This document shows positions 1 to 6,060 of a stretch of DNA of 12,184 nt, one piece after another. The notes under the pieces are model-generated. The model searched no databases. It was not told the DNA's origin and saw only the letters and a list, made by a program, of their open reading frames with translations. Source of the DNA: Eubacteriales bacterium (lineage in GTDB: Bacteria; Bacillota; Clostridia; Peptostreptococcales; Anaerovoracaceae); NCBI GenBank assembly GCA_028691625.1, contig JAQUYZ010000015.1, positions 1 through 12,184 of the forward strand, read 5' to 3'. How positions within the stretch are numbered: the first letter of the stretch is position 1; every line of letters begins with the position of its first letter. Made by a program: the position numbers and the translations under genes.

Positions 1-2
1 TC

Positions 3-1097
3 AAATGGCGTGATGAGATCAAGGACACCCTGCTGCTGGAGATCGAGTGGAGCGCATCAAGAACCGGCCTGATCAATCCCATCGCGGTCTTTGAGCCAGT
101 TGAGCTGGAAGGGACCACCGTCAGCCGTGCCAGCGTTCATAATTTAAGTATTCTGGAAGGACTGGAACTGGGCATCGGTGACACCATCGAAGTATACAAG
201 GCGAACATGATCATCCCTCAGATCGCTGAAAACCTTACCAGGAGTGGCAGGGTCGAAATACCGGAGCATTGCCCGGTATGCGAAAACAATACAGTCATCA
301 GGCAGGAAAGCGGGATCAAGACATTATACTGTCCCAATGACGAATGTCCGGCGAAGCATATCAAATCCTTCACTCACTTTGTCAGCAGAGATGCCATGGG
401 GATTGACGGCCTGTCGGAGGCTACCGTTGAGAAACTCATCGACAGAGGCCTGGTAAAGGAGTATGCAGATCTCTTTCATGTTGATCGTTATCAGCAGGAA
501 ATTACCGCAATGGAAGGCTTCGGGGAGAAATCCTTCCGGAACCTTGTCGATTCCGTCAACAAGGCAAGAAAAACGACTCCGGTGAGATTGCTGTACAGTC
601 TTGGGATTCCCAACGTGGGACTTTCCAATGCAAAAAATATCTGCAAAAATTTCAGATATAACTGGACTGAAATCCAAAATGCGGAGTATGAGCAACTGAT
701 GCAGATCAAGGGCATCGGCGATGTGATGGCAAAGGCCTACGTCAACTTCTTTCATGCCGGGCACAATCAGAGGATTGTTGCGGATCTGCTCCGGGAAATA
801 GAATTGGAGGAACAGATCGCCTCAAGCTCGTCAGCCGTTCAGGTCCTTGATGGGTTGACCTTCGTGATAACCGGCTCTGTAGAGCATTTCAATAACAGAA
901 ATGAGCTGAAGGAAACCATTGAATCCATGGGAGGCAGAACGACAGATTCCGTTACCGCAAAAACCGATTATTTAATCAACAACGACAATCTGTCCGGCTC
1001 AGCAAAAAATAAAAAAGCCAAGGAACTGGGGGTCTGCATTATTACGGAAGAACAATTGCTTGACTGGATCAACAACAATGTGGTGCCGGCGAATTGA
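3..1097 (+). CDS. ligA: NAD-dependent DNA ligase LigA, C-terminal part (5' truncated by window)
   Basis: The reading frame is open from base 3, so the gene begins upstream and 364 C-terminal residues are visible. LigA seals nicks in duplex DNA using NAD+ during replication and repair. The fragment starts in the OB-fold domain (RTGLINPIAVFEPVELEG, then TTVSRASVHN). A four-cysteine zinc finger follows (Cys at fragment residues 90, 93, 110, 115), then helix-hairpin-helix repeats (GIDGLSEATVEKLIDRGLV; GIPNVGLSNAKNI; IKGIGDVMAKAYVNF). A C-terminal BRCT domain spans about residues 281-358 (FVITGSVEHF, MGGRTTDSV, TDYLINN). The nucleotidyl-transferase domain lies outside the window. The gene is a conserved housekeeping neighbour and shows no functional link to the metal-cluster genes downstream. 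An ATG at 207 is internal and not the start. Confidence 0.97.
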   Translation, partial: KWRDEIKDTLLLEIEWSASRTGLINPIAVFEPVELEGTTVSRASVHNLSILEGLELGIGDTIEVYKANMIIPQIAENLTRSGRVEIPEHCPVCENNTVIRQESGIKTLYCPNDECPAKHIKSFTHFVSRDAMGIDGLSEATVEKLIDRGLVKEYADLFHVDRYQQEITAMEGFGEKSFRNLVDSVNKARKTTPVRLLYSLGIPNVGLSNAKNICKNFRYNWTEIQNAEYEQLMQIKGIGDVMAKAYVNFFHAGHNQRIVADLLREIELEEQIASSSSAVQVLDGLTFVITGSVEHFNNRNELKETIESMGGRTTDSVTAKTDYLINNDNLSGSAKNKKAKELGVCIITEEQLLDWINNNVVPAN

Positions 1098-1104
1098 AAT
1101 TAAC

Positions 1105-1132
1105 ACGGGGTGTTTCGTACACCCCGTTTCTT
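1105..1132 (+). terminator. Intrinsic terminator after ligA
   Basis: A perfect 9-bp inverted repeat, ACGGGGTGT (1105-1113) and ACACCCCGT (1119-1127), encloses the 5-nt loop TTCGT, eight bases after the ligA stop. The trailing T-run is short and interrupted (TTTCTTCGTT). It is therefore a plausible but not textbook intrinsic terminator. It separates ligA from the permease genes. Confidence 0.7.
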
Positions 1133-1263
1133 CGTTGAAAATCCGTCACCATTCAGCCTTTTTTCAATAAATTCAATAGCTTTGTGACATTGTTACGGCA
1201 GATAACAGGAAGACAGGATATAGTAATGTAATTGATCGCTTTAAAATAAAGGAGACTTATGAA

Positions 1264-1737
1264 ATGACCGTTACTTTTTACGCGCTTGCTATGCTGGGGC
1301 TTGCATTTTCTTTTTGGAAAAGCAGAGAAAAGACGAAGCTTGCTCTGAAGAAAGCATGGAAATCCTTTGAAAACATTCTGCCGCAGCTTCTTGCGATCCT
1401 GGTTATCATTGGTGTCATGCTGGCCATTCTGACACCGGAACAGATCTCTGCGGTTTTGGGAAAGGAATCAGGGTGGTTCGGTGTTCTGATTGCCGCTGCC
1501 ATCGGATCTGTCACTTTGATTCCGGGCTTTGTAGCCTTCCCGCTGGCGGCAGCTTTGCTGCACAACGGGGCGGGGTACATGCAGATTGCAGCATTTGTAT
1601 CCACGCTGATGATGGTGGGTATCGTTACCATCCCGCTGGAAAAACAATTCTTTGGGAAAAAAGCTGCGATTGCCCGGAATTCAGCAGCGTTTGTCTTTTC
1701 ATTGATTGTTGCCTTGGTAATGGGGGTTGTGCTATGA
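1264..1737 (+). CDS. Half-size permease, COG0701/ArsP-like, first subunit
   Basis: This 157-residue, strongly hydrophobic protein resembles one half of the predicted permease family COG0701 (PF03773, which includes ArsP and YraQ). Full-length members have about 300 residues or more. A membrane segment lies near residues 4-18, another near 38-56, and further ones across 70-100, 107-125 and 140-157. Residues 66-103 carry the repeat motif GKESGWFGVLIAAAIG followed by P and AFPLAAALL; the next gene carries the matching repeat. The start is ATG 1264, with AAAGGAG at 1248-1254. The stop overlaps the next gene's start (ATGA), implying coupled translation. No cysteine is present, so a thiol-based metal route is not evident. 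Substrate unknown. No clear promoter is seen in the 126 bases upstream. Confidence 0.8.
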   Translation: MTVTFYALAMLGLAFSFWKSREKTKLALKKAWKSFENILPQLLAILVIIGVMLAILTPEQISAVLGKESGWFGVLIAAAIGSVTLIPGFVAFPLAAALLHNGAGYMQIAAFVSTLMMVGIVTIPLEKQFFGKKAAIARNSAAFVFSLIVALVMGVVL

Positions 1738-2282
1738 GAAGATTTGTAAAAAGATACCGGGTATTCTTATCCCTTGCAGCGGTGAATCTCGCCATCATTC
1801 TTATCTGGCCGGAAATCGGCATGAAATCATTGGATCTGACAAGGATCAACCTGATCGATATGCTCTCGGTAATCCCTCCGATCTTTATTCTGCTTGGTCT
1901 GCTGGACGTATGGGTCAAGCGGGAAACGATGGTCAGATTTATGGGGGAAGGCTCCGGCTTCATCGGTGTTTTGCTGGCATTCTTTATTGGATCTGCCGCC
2001 GCCGGCCCGCTCTACGGTGCCTTTCCGGTTGCTGGTGTTCTCCTGAAAAAAGGAAGCAAGCTTTCTAACGTGTTTATTATGATCGGTGCCTGGTCAACAA
2101 CGAAGATCCCTTTGCTCCTGTTTGAAGCTTCCGCGCTTGGGATCAAATTTACAATTATACGTCTGCTGCTGGATGTTGTCGGAATCGCTGCAATTGCATA
2201 TTTTACGGAAAAGATATTATCACAGGAGGAACGCATGGAGATCTATGCAAATTCACTCAAGATGAGTGATGCAAGAAAATAG
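1734..2282 (+). CDS. Half-size permease, COG0701/ArsP-like, second subunit
   Basis: This 182-residue membrane protein is the partner of the preceding half-permease. It starts at ATG 1734, overlapping the upstream stop by four bases. The same frame is open further upstream (from 1473), but that stretch is a shadow of the first gene. Membrane segments are visible near residues 10-26, 42-58, 75-103, 112-130 and 138-157. The family motif GEGSGFIGVLLAFFIG, then GPLYGAFPVAGVLL (residues 71-104), mirrors residues 66-99 of the first subunit. GAWSTTKIPLLLFE (118-131) aligns with the VGIVTIPLE region of the partner. The pair likely forms a pseudo-symmetric heterodimer equal to one full permease. The ion or metabolite moved is unknown; proximity to metal-cluster genes suggests, but does not prove, a metal or oxyanion role. 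Confidence 0.8.
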   Translation: MRRFVKRYRVFLSLAAVNLAIILIWPEIGMKSLDLTRINLIDMLSVIPPIFILLGLLDVWVKRETMVRFMGEGSGFIGVLLAFFIGSAAAGPLYGAFPVAGVLLKKGSKLSNVFIMIGAWSTTKIPLLLFEASALGIKFTIIRLLLDVVGIAAIAYFTEKILSQEERMEIYANSLKMSDARK

Positions 2283-2322
2283 ATACACAGGAAACCGAAA
2301 AACAGAAACCGGAAAAAGAATA

Positions 2323-2351
2323 TTGACATATGACCATAACCGGCATAGAAT
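2323..2351 (+). promoter_or_regulatory. Sigma-70-type promoter with CRTATGNYMAWWA operator, before DUF364 gene
   Basis: TTGACA (2323-2328), a 17-bp spacer and TAGAAT (2346-2351) form a near-consensus promoter. The operator-like sequence CATATGACCATAA occupies 2327-2339. It includes the palindrome TATG-AC-CATA directly after the -35 box. The same arrangement recurs at four other promoters in the window. Confidence 0.75.
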
Positions 2352-2396
2352 CATTGATATAATCATCAAATCGAGATTTTAAGGAGGATGCTTACA

Positions 2397-3167
2397 ATGA
2401 TTCTGGAACGGGTGTATGAATTGGCGAAGCCATGTTTTCAAAACAGGAAAGTAAAAGATATCAGAGTAGGTCTTGGCTTGATGGCACTGGAACTGAGTGA
2501 CGGCCTTGTGGGGGTGACGTATGTATTAAACAGTGAGATCAAACATACCTGTGAGGCGATTCCTCAGGCGGGAAGCCTGACAGGTATGCCGGCTGATGAG
2601 ATTGCACAATGGGCGGTACAGGGAAAAAATGTGATCACCGGTGCAATGGGCCTGGCAGTTTTGAACGCAGTTGCAGAGTTTGATAAACTTGAACAATACA
2701 GCAATCCGCAAGGCGCTGATGCCGTTTTTTCGGTAGATATTGAGCCGGAGGATACCATAGGGATTATTGGCCGTATTGGACCTGTCATTTCTAGATTGCA
2801 GGAAAAGAAGAATCGAATGCTTATTTTTGAACGGGATGAAAGCAAGGGAGAGAATATTTATCCGGAAAGTGCCCAGCCCGAATTACTGCCAAAATGTCAG
2901 GTGGTTTTTGTTACAAGCTCAACCCTGATCAATGGAACACTGGAAGATCTGTTAAAGTATTGTATCAATGCCAGAGACATTGTAATGGTTGGATCAAGCA
3001 CACCATTATATCCCGAGGCATTTTCAGGGACGGGGGTAACTGTTTTATCGGGTACCAGATGGCTTTCTTCGAACAGTGAGAAGATATTAGAAGGCGTCAG
3101 TCAGTGTGCAGGAATAAAACAACTGATGAAATACGGACAAAAAATATCAGTTCGAGTGACTGAATAA
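2397..3167 (+). CDS. DUF4213/DUF364 putative heavy-metal chelation protein
   Basis: This 256-residue protein matches the layout of the DUF4213 (N-terminal, enolase-fold-like) plus DUF364 (PF04016, putative heavy-metal chelation) family. These proteins often lie near molybdenum, nickel or iron cofactor genes. The C-terminal half carries the recognisable stretches IGIIGRIGPVI (residues 121-131), TSSTLINGTLEDLL (173-186) and VGSSTPLYPEAF (198-209), consistent with a Rossmann-like domain. I prefer ATG 2397 over the in-frame ATG at 2388. The AAGGAGG at 2381-2387 touches 2388 directly but lies an ideal nine bases before 2397. The biochemical role is not established for the family. Control by the shared operator ties it to the NifX/ORP genes rather than to the permeases just upstream, although read-through from the permeases is possible. 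Confidence 0.85.
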   Translation: MILERVYELAKPCFQNRKVKDIRVGLGLMALELSDGLVGVTYVLNSEIKHTCEAIPQAGSLTGMPADEIAQWAVQGKNVITGAMGLAVLNAVAEFDKLEQYSNPQGADAVFSVDIEPEDTIGIIGRIGPVISRLQEKKNRMLIFERDESKGENIYPESAQPELLPKCQVVFVTSSTLINGTLEDLLKYCINARDIVMVGSSTPLYPEAFSGTGVTVLSGTRWLSSNSEKILEGVSQCAGIKQLMKYGQKISVRVTE

Positions 3168-3233
3168 GCAAGAAACTGATACTTATGAATGATTTTTGAT
3201 AGAAAAGACATCTATAAAAGGATATTTTTAATA

Positions 3234-3278
3234 AAAAAGCACGAGAATTTAATTTAATCAAAAATTCCCGTGCTTTTT
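3234..3278. terminator. Bidirectional-looking intrinsic terminator after DUF364 gene
   Basis: AAAAAGCACG (3234-3243) pairs with CGTGCTTTTT (3269-3278). After one mismatch the stem continues with GAATTT (3245-3250) against AAATTC (3262-3267). The T-run lies in the 3' arm and A residues in the 5' arm, so it can act on either strand. It isolates the DUF364 gene from the DUF134 promoter that begins 20 bases later. Confidence 0.85.
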
Positions 3279-3297
3279 GCAGCTGCAAAAATATTTA

Positions 3298-3325
3298 TTG
3301 ACGTATGTTCATAATGGAGTATAAT
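3298..3325 (+). promoter_or_regulatory. Sigma-70-type promoter with CRTATGNYMAWWA operator, before DUF134 gene
   Basis: TTGACG (3298-3303), a 16-bp spacer and a perfect TATAAT (3320-3325) make a strong promoter. The operator-like CGTATGTTCATAA lies at 3302-3314 and contains the palindrome TATG-TT-CATA. Its position just upstream of a DNA-binding protein gene suggests autoregulation. Confidence 0.8.
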
Positions 3326-3343
3326 GAAGTTGTAAGTAAATAG

Positions 3344-3356
3344 CATATGCTCAAAA
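3344..3356 (+). promoter_or_regulatory. Second operator copy downstream of the DUF134 promoter
   Basis: CATATGCTCAAAA fits the shared CRTATGNYMAWWA consensus. It lies 42 bases (about four helical turns) downstream of the first copy. No TTGAC precedes it, so the similarity is not simply a shared -35 box. It would fall in the transcribed leader, a location suited to repression or looping. Confidence 0.5.
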
Positions 3357-3378
3357 CTGAAGAGCCAGGGAAACAGAA

Positions 3379-3404
3379 AAGTAACAGGGGAAACCCTGTT
3401 GCTT
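3379..3404 (+). promoter_or_regulatory. Leader RNA hairpin with GAAA tetraloop, 5' of the DUF134 start
   Basis: AAGTAACAGGG (3379-3389) and CCCTGTTGCTT (3394-3404) form an 11-bp stem with one G-U pair, closed by the GNRA-type loop GAAA. It ends seven bases before the purine-rich CGGAAGGGAG that serves as ribosome binding site. There is no T-run after it, so it is not a terminator. It may stabilise the mRNA or tune translation. It does not match a riboswitch class I can recognise. Confidence 0.55.
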
Positions 3405-3428
3405 ACATATCGGAAGGGAGAGAGAAAG

Positions 3429-3782
3429 TTGCCAAGACCAAGAAAATGGAAAAACGTATGCTGCCTGCCTGAGCATACTGCATTCGGCTGCCTGAATACA
3501 ACAAACATAAATCAGAAGACAATTCGGATGACGGTGGAAGAGTACGAGACGATACGCTTAATCGATTTGGAGAATTTAACACAGGAAGAATGTGCGAAAA
3601 GAATGAACGTTGCACGGGCAACAGTGCAAAAATTATATAATAACGCCAGAAACAAACTCGCAGATGCTTTAGTAAATGGGAATAAATTAAAAATAGAAGG
3701 CGGTGACTACAGGCTTTGCGAAAACAGCGATATCATTTATTGCAACGGATGCCATAGAGTAAGGTGCGGACGGAAGCGCTAA
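3429..3782 (+). CDS. UPF0251/DUF134 family DNA-binding protein, likely local regulator
   Basis: The 117-residue protein begins at TTG 3429, preceded by AAGGGAG (3414-3420) at eight bases. This gives the family's typical N-terminus MPRPRKWKNVCCLPE. An earlier in-frame TTG at 3399 lies inside the leader hairpin and is rejected. UPF0251/DUF134 proteins (COG1342) are predicted DNA-binding proteins with a sigma-70 region-4-like helix-turn-helix, seen here around residues 50-80 (LTQEECAKRMNVARATVQKL). Cysteines at 11, 12, 21 and 55 plus a C-terminal group (97, 105, 108, 113, within YCNGCHRVRCGRK) suggest a bound metal or cluster. The gene has its own promoter with two operator copies. It is therefore the best candidate to bind the CRTATGNYMAWWA sites throughout the window and to sense metal or cluster status. 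Target and ligand are inferred, not shown. Confidence 0.88.
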   Translation: MPRPRKWKNVCCLPEHTAFGCLNTTNINQKTIRMTVEEYETIRLIDLENLTQEECAKRMNVARATVQKLYNNARNKLADALVNGNKLKIEGGDYRLCENSDIIYCNGCHRVRCGRKR

Positions 3783-3812
3783 AAAGGAATTATGTTTATG
3801 AAATATACGAAA

Positions 3813-3841
3813 TTGACGTATGCTCATAATTGCGTTAAAAT
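3813..3841 (+). promoter_or_regulatory. Sigma-70-type promoter with CRTATGNYMAWWA operator, before plus-strand NifX operon
   Basis: TTGACG (3813-3818), a 17-bp spacer and TAAAAT (3836-3841) form the promoter. The operator-like CGTATGCTCATAA lies at 3817-3829 and contains the palindrome TATG-CT-CATA. No terminator is visible between the DUF134 gene and this point, so the operon may also receive read-through. Confidence 0.75.
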
Positions 3842-3918
3842 AAGGGTATCATTAAAAGCTGTAAAAGCAATCATCTGAAATTGTAAGAATAATAAAAGGA
3901 AGCGGGGCAGGACTAACA

Positions 3919-4311
3919 ATGAATATCGGAATCGCTGTTGACGGGAAAGATTTGAACAGCATAGTGACAGATAAGATCAAAGAGTGCAAATATCTGCTAA
4001 TCGTGAATGTGAAGGATCATGCTGTCGGTGAAGCAGCAGAAATTGTGAAGGTTACGGAAATAGAGAATCTTGATTATGATTCAGGAATACAAATAGCGGA
4101 AGAACTGATAAAACACAATTGTGAAGCCTCCATTACGGGAGAGTTGGAACCTGCGGTATTTGATCTTGTTGCCGATGCGTGTATAACAAGATATAATGGA
4201 GCAGGATATCCTGCTTATATTGCACTTGACCTGATGGAGAAGCGCGGGCTTCTATTGATTCGAAACCGCGAAGGCACGGATACGTGTGATGACTCGCATC
4301 ATAAGCATTAA
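3919..4311 (+). CDS. NifX/ORP-type metal-cluster-binding protein (divergent)
   Basis: This 130-residue protein resembles the dinitrogenase iron-molybdenum cofactor biosynthesis family (PF02579; NifX, NafY and orange protein), small carriers of Mo- or Fe-containing clusters. It opens with the family's typical first strand (MNIGIAVDGKDLNSIV) and has the ordered alpha/beta pattern, with ITGELEPAVFDLV (residues 73-85) in the position where relatives carry their glycine-rich turn. It lacks the HFGHC motif seen in two other NifX copies here. It ends in a metal-binding-like tail TCDDSHHKH. It is the first gene of the plus-strand operon and sits behind its own operator-bearing promoter. The start ATG 3919 follows an A/G-rich region (AAAGGAAGCGGGG) that is a weaker ribosome binding site than those of its neighbours. 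Confidence 0.75.
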   Translation: MNIGIAVDGKDLNSIVTDKIKECKYLLIVNVKDHAVGEAAEIVKVTEIENLDYDSGIQIAEELIKHNCEASITGELEPAVFDLVADACITRYNGAGYPAYIALDLMEKRGLLLIRNREGTDTCDDSHHKH

Positions 4312-4343
4312 TTATTATGATTGAAATAAAGGAGAAGGAACCG

Positions 4344-4784
4344 ATGAGTGAAGAAAAGGCGATTGAAGCAAGAAACAAGGCAGGTAATTATTTTAAAGAA
4401 GGATACAATTGTGCAGAAGCAGTTTTTTTAACCTATCGTGAATTGCTTGCTCCGGAGATGGATCCCTCTATGGTGAGACTGATGACCGGTTTCGGCGGCG
4501 GCGTTGGAGAATCCGGCTGTATGTGCGGTGCATTGACGGGATCAATCGCTGCGCTGAATATGATCAAGGGAAGGACAACAAATCAGGTATCCCGTGATGA
4601 AGCGTATCAATTAGCAAAAGAATTCTCTGAAAAATTCACAGAGAAATATGGAGTGACATGCTGCCGTGCGCTGAATCCCCATCCCTTTGAGACCAGGGAA
4701 CATCTGACGAACTGCCTTAAGATCACCGGCAATACCAGTAAGATGCTGATGGAATTTCTCGAGGAGAGAGGATTGATCAAATAG
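4344..4784 (+). CDS. C_GCAxxG_C_C family redox/metal protein
   Basis: This 146-residue protein has the pattern that names the C_GCAxxG_C_C family (PF09719): Cys23 in YNCAEAVF, then GFGGGVGESGCMCGALTGSIAAL (cysteines 59 and 61), CC at 106-107 and Cys124 in LTNCLK. The family is common in anaerobes and its biochemical function is undefined; conserved cysteines suggest a metal site or redox thiols. I choose ATG 4344 because AAAGGAG (4328-4334) lies nine bases upstream; the ATG at 4317 would lack such a site. It follows the NifX gene by 32 bases in the same operon. Its product may act with the neighbouring CGGC and EFR1 proteins. Confidence 0.87.
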   Translation: MSEEKAIEARNKAGNYFKEGYNCAEAVFLTYRELLAPEMDPSMVRLMTGFGGGVGESGCMCGALTGSIAALNMIKGRTTNQVSRDEAYQLAKEFSEKFTEKYGVTCCRALNPHPFETREHLTNCLKITGNTSKMLMEFLEERGLIK

Positions 4785-4816
4785 TTTTATAGCGAATTAT
4801 AATCGGAGGTAGAGTG

Positions 4817-5149
4817 ATGAAAGTCGGATTAATCAGGTGTATGCAAACAGAGGATATGTGCCCCGGAACGACTGATTTTAAAGTAATGAAAGAAAAGAAA
4901 TGTGCTTTTGAGGGAGTGGAGGAAGAAATCGAAATAATCGGCTTTGTATCCTGCGGCGGCTGCCCGGGGAAAAAAGCGGTTGCAAGAGCAGCGGAAATGG
5001 TGAGAAGGGGAGCGGATACGATCGTATTGGCCTCCTGCATCACAAAAGGCAATCCCATTGGCTTTGCCTGTCCGCATGCAGAACAAATGAAAGCCGCAAT
5101 CATAGGAAAAATCGGTGAAGAAATCACAATTCTTGATTATACACATTGA
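4817..5149 (+). CDS. CGGC domain protein
   Basis: A 110-residue protein of the CGGC-domain family (PF08821), a putative metal-binding group. Cys8 (IRCMQTEDMCPG, with Cys15), Cys29, the defining CGGCPG (cysteines 46 and 49), Cys74 (LASCITKGNP) and Cys85 (FACPH) are visible. The fold looks like alternating strands and helices. The start could be GTG 4814 or ATG 4817. GGAGGT at 4805-4810 is better spaced for the ATG, which I use. It sits between the C_GCAxxG_C_C gene and the EFR1 gene, so three successive genes encode cysteine-rich proteins. Function unknown. Confidence 0.87.
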   Translation: MKVGLIRCMQTEDMCPGTTDFKVMKEKKCAFEGVEEEIEIIGFVSCGGCPGKKAVARAAEMVRRGADTIVLASCITKGNPIGFACPHAEQMKAAIIGKIGEEITILDYTH

Positions 5150-5161
5150 CGGGGGATTAAA

Positions 5162-5989
5162 ATGAATATAAAAAAGGTTTGGGCTGCATATTTCAGCGCG
5201 ACAGGAACCACACAGAAAGTAACAGAAGGCATTGCAAAGGTGATTGCACAAAAACTTGATGCGGAGTATGTAACGTATGACTTTACGCTGCCCGCTTCAA
5301 GAATGACTGCGTTAACCTTTCATGCGGACGATCTGGTGGTATTTGGAACACCGGTCTATGCCGGCCGTGTACCGAATGTGCTGCTGAAATATCTGGAAAC
5401 GGTCGAAGGAAATGCTGCGGCTGCGGTTCCTGTGGTGTTATACGGAAACAGGGACTACGATGATGCGCTGATTGAATTGAGGGACATACTGGAAAAAGCG
5501 AATTTACATACCATGGCAGCGGCGGCATTTATCGGAGAGCACTCTTTTTCTTACGATCTTGCGAAGGGCAGACCGGATGATCGGGATATGCAGAAAGTGA
5601 ATAACTTTGCTTGCAAAGCTGCAGAAAAAGCAAAAGGATTCTCTGATCCGGGTAAAAAAATGCCGGTTGCAGTAAAAGGCACACCGGATCCATATAGAGG
5701 CTATTATCAGCCGCGGGACCGAAAGGGGAATTCTGTTGACATCCGAAAGGTGAAGCCTTTGACCAATGAGGATTGCAACAACTGCTTGATCTGTGCGGAT
5801 ATTTGTCCCATGGGTTCCATCAGCCGGGAGAATGTGCGGGAGTTTACCGGCATCTGCATTAAATGCGGTGCCTGCATTAAAAAATGCCCTATGCAGGCAA
5901 AGTATTATGATGATGAAGGATTCCTGTATCATCAGCATGAGCTGGAGGAAGGATACACGCGAAGAGCAGAACCGGAATGGTTTTTATAA
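5162..5989 (+). CDS. EFR1-type flavodoxin-ferredoxin electron carrier
   Basis: The 275-residue protein joins an N-terminal flavodoxin domain to a C-terminal 2[4Fe-4S] ferredoxin domain, as in EFR1 family ferredoxins. The FMN phosphate loop is FSATGTTQKV (residues 11-20). FGTPVYAGRVP (61-71) and VVLYGNRDYDD (91-101) provide the other flavin-contact loops. The ferredoxin cysteines are 205, 208, 211, 215 (CNNCLICADIC) and 232, 235, 238, 242 (CIKCGACIKKC), giving two cluster sites. The start ATG 5162 lies six bases after GGGGG. It is cytoplasmic, with no signal or membrane segment. In this operon it would supply low-potential electrons, perhaps for reductive cluster assembly; the partner is inferred from context only. 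Confidence 0.9.
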   Translation: MNIKKVWAAYFSATGTTQKVTEGIAKVIAQKLDAEYVTYDFTLPASRMTALTFHADDLVVFGTPVYAGRVPNVLLKYLETVEGNAAAAVPVVLYGNRDYDDALIELRDILEKANLHTMAAAAFIGEHSFSYDLAKGRPDDRDMQKVNNFACKAAEKAKGFSDPGKKMPVAVKGTPDPYRGYYQPRDRKGNSVDIRKVKPLTNEDCNNCLICADICPMGSISRENVREFTGICIKCGACIKKCPMQAKYYDDEGFLYHQHELEEGYTRRAEPEWFL

Positions 5990-6060
5990 TGTGAACCTGG
6001 CTCTTATTACTGAAATCATAATCAAATACAATCAGAATAAACGGAGGGTTGCTTAAATAG

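Noticed and set aside
324..764. Minus-strand open frame within ligA
   Set aside because: It is antisense to conserved zinc-finger and helix-hairpin-helix coding sequence and has no independent support.
1138..1263. Promoter for the permease pair (TATAGT near 1219)
   Set aside because: No -35 element lies at suitable spacing and the shared operator is absent, so I do not call a promoter; nothing else is recognisable in this gap.
1473..1733. N-terminal extension of the second permease
   Set aside because: This part of the frame lies wholly over the first permease gene, gives a cysteine-rich unnatural sequence and has no ribosome binding site; ATG 1734 fits the family and the ATGA overlap.
3326..3428. 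Moco, c-di-GMP or cobalamin riboswitch in the DUF134 leader
   Set aside because: The hairpin is clear but the conserved sequence elements of those classes are not present; I report it only as an unassigned leader structure.
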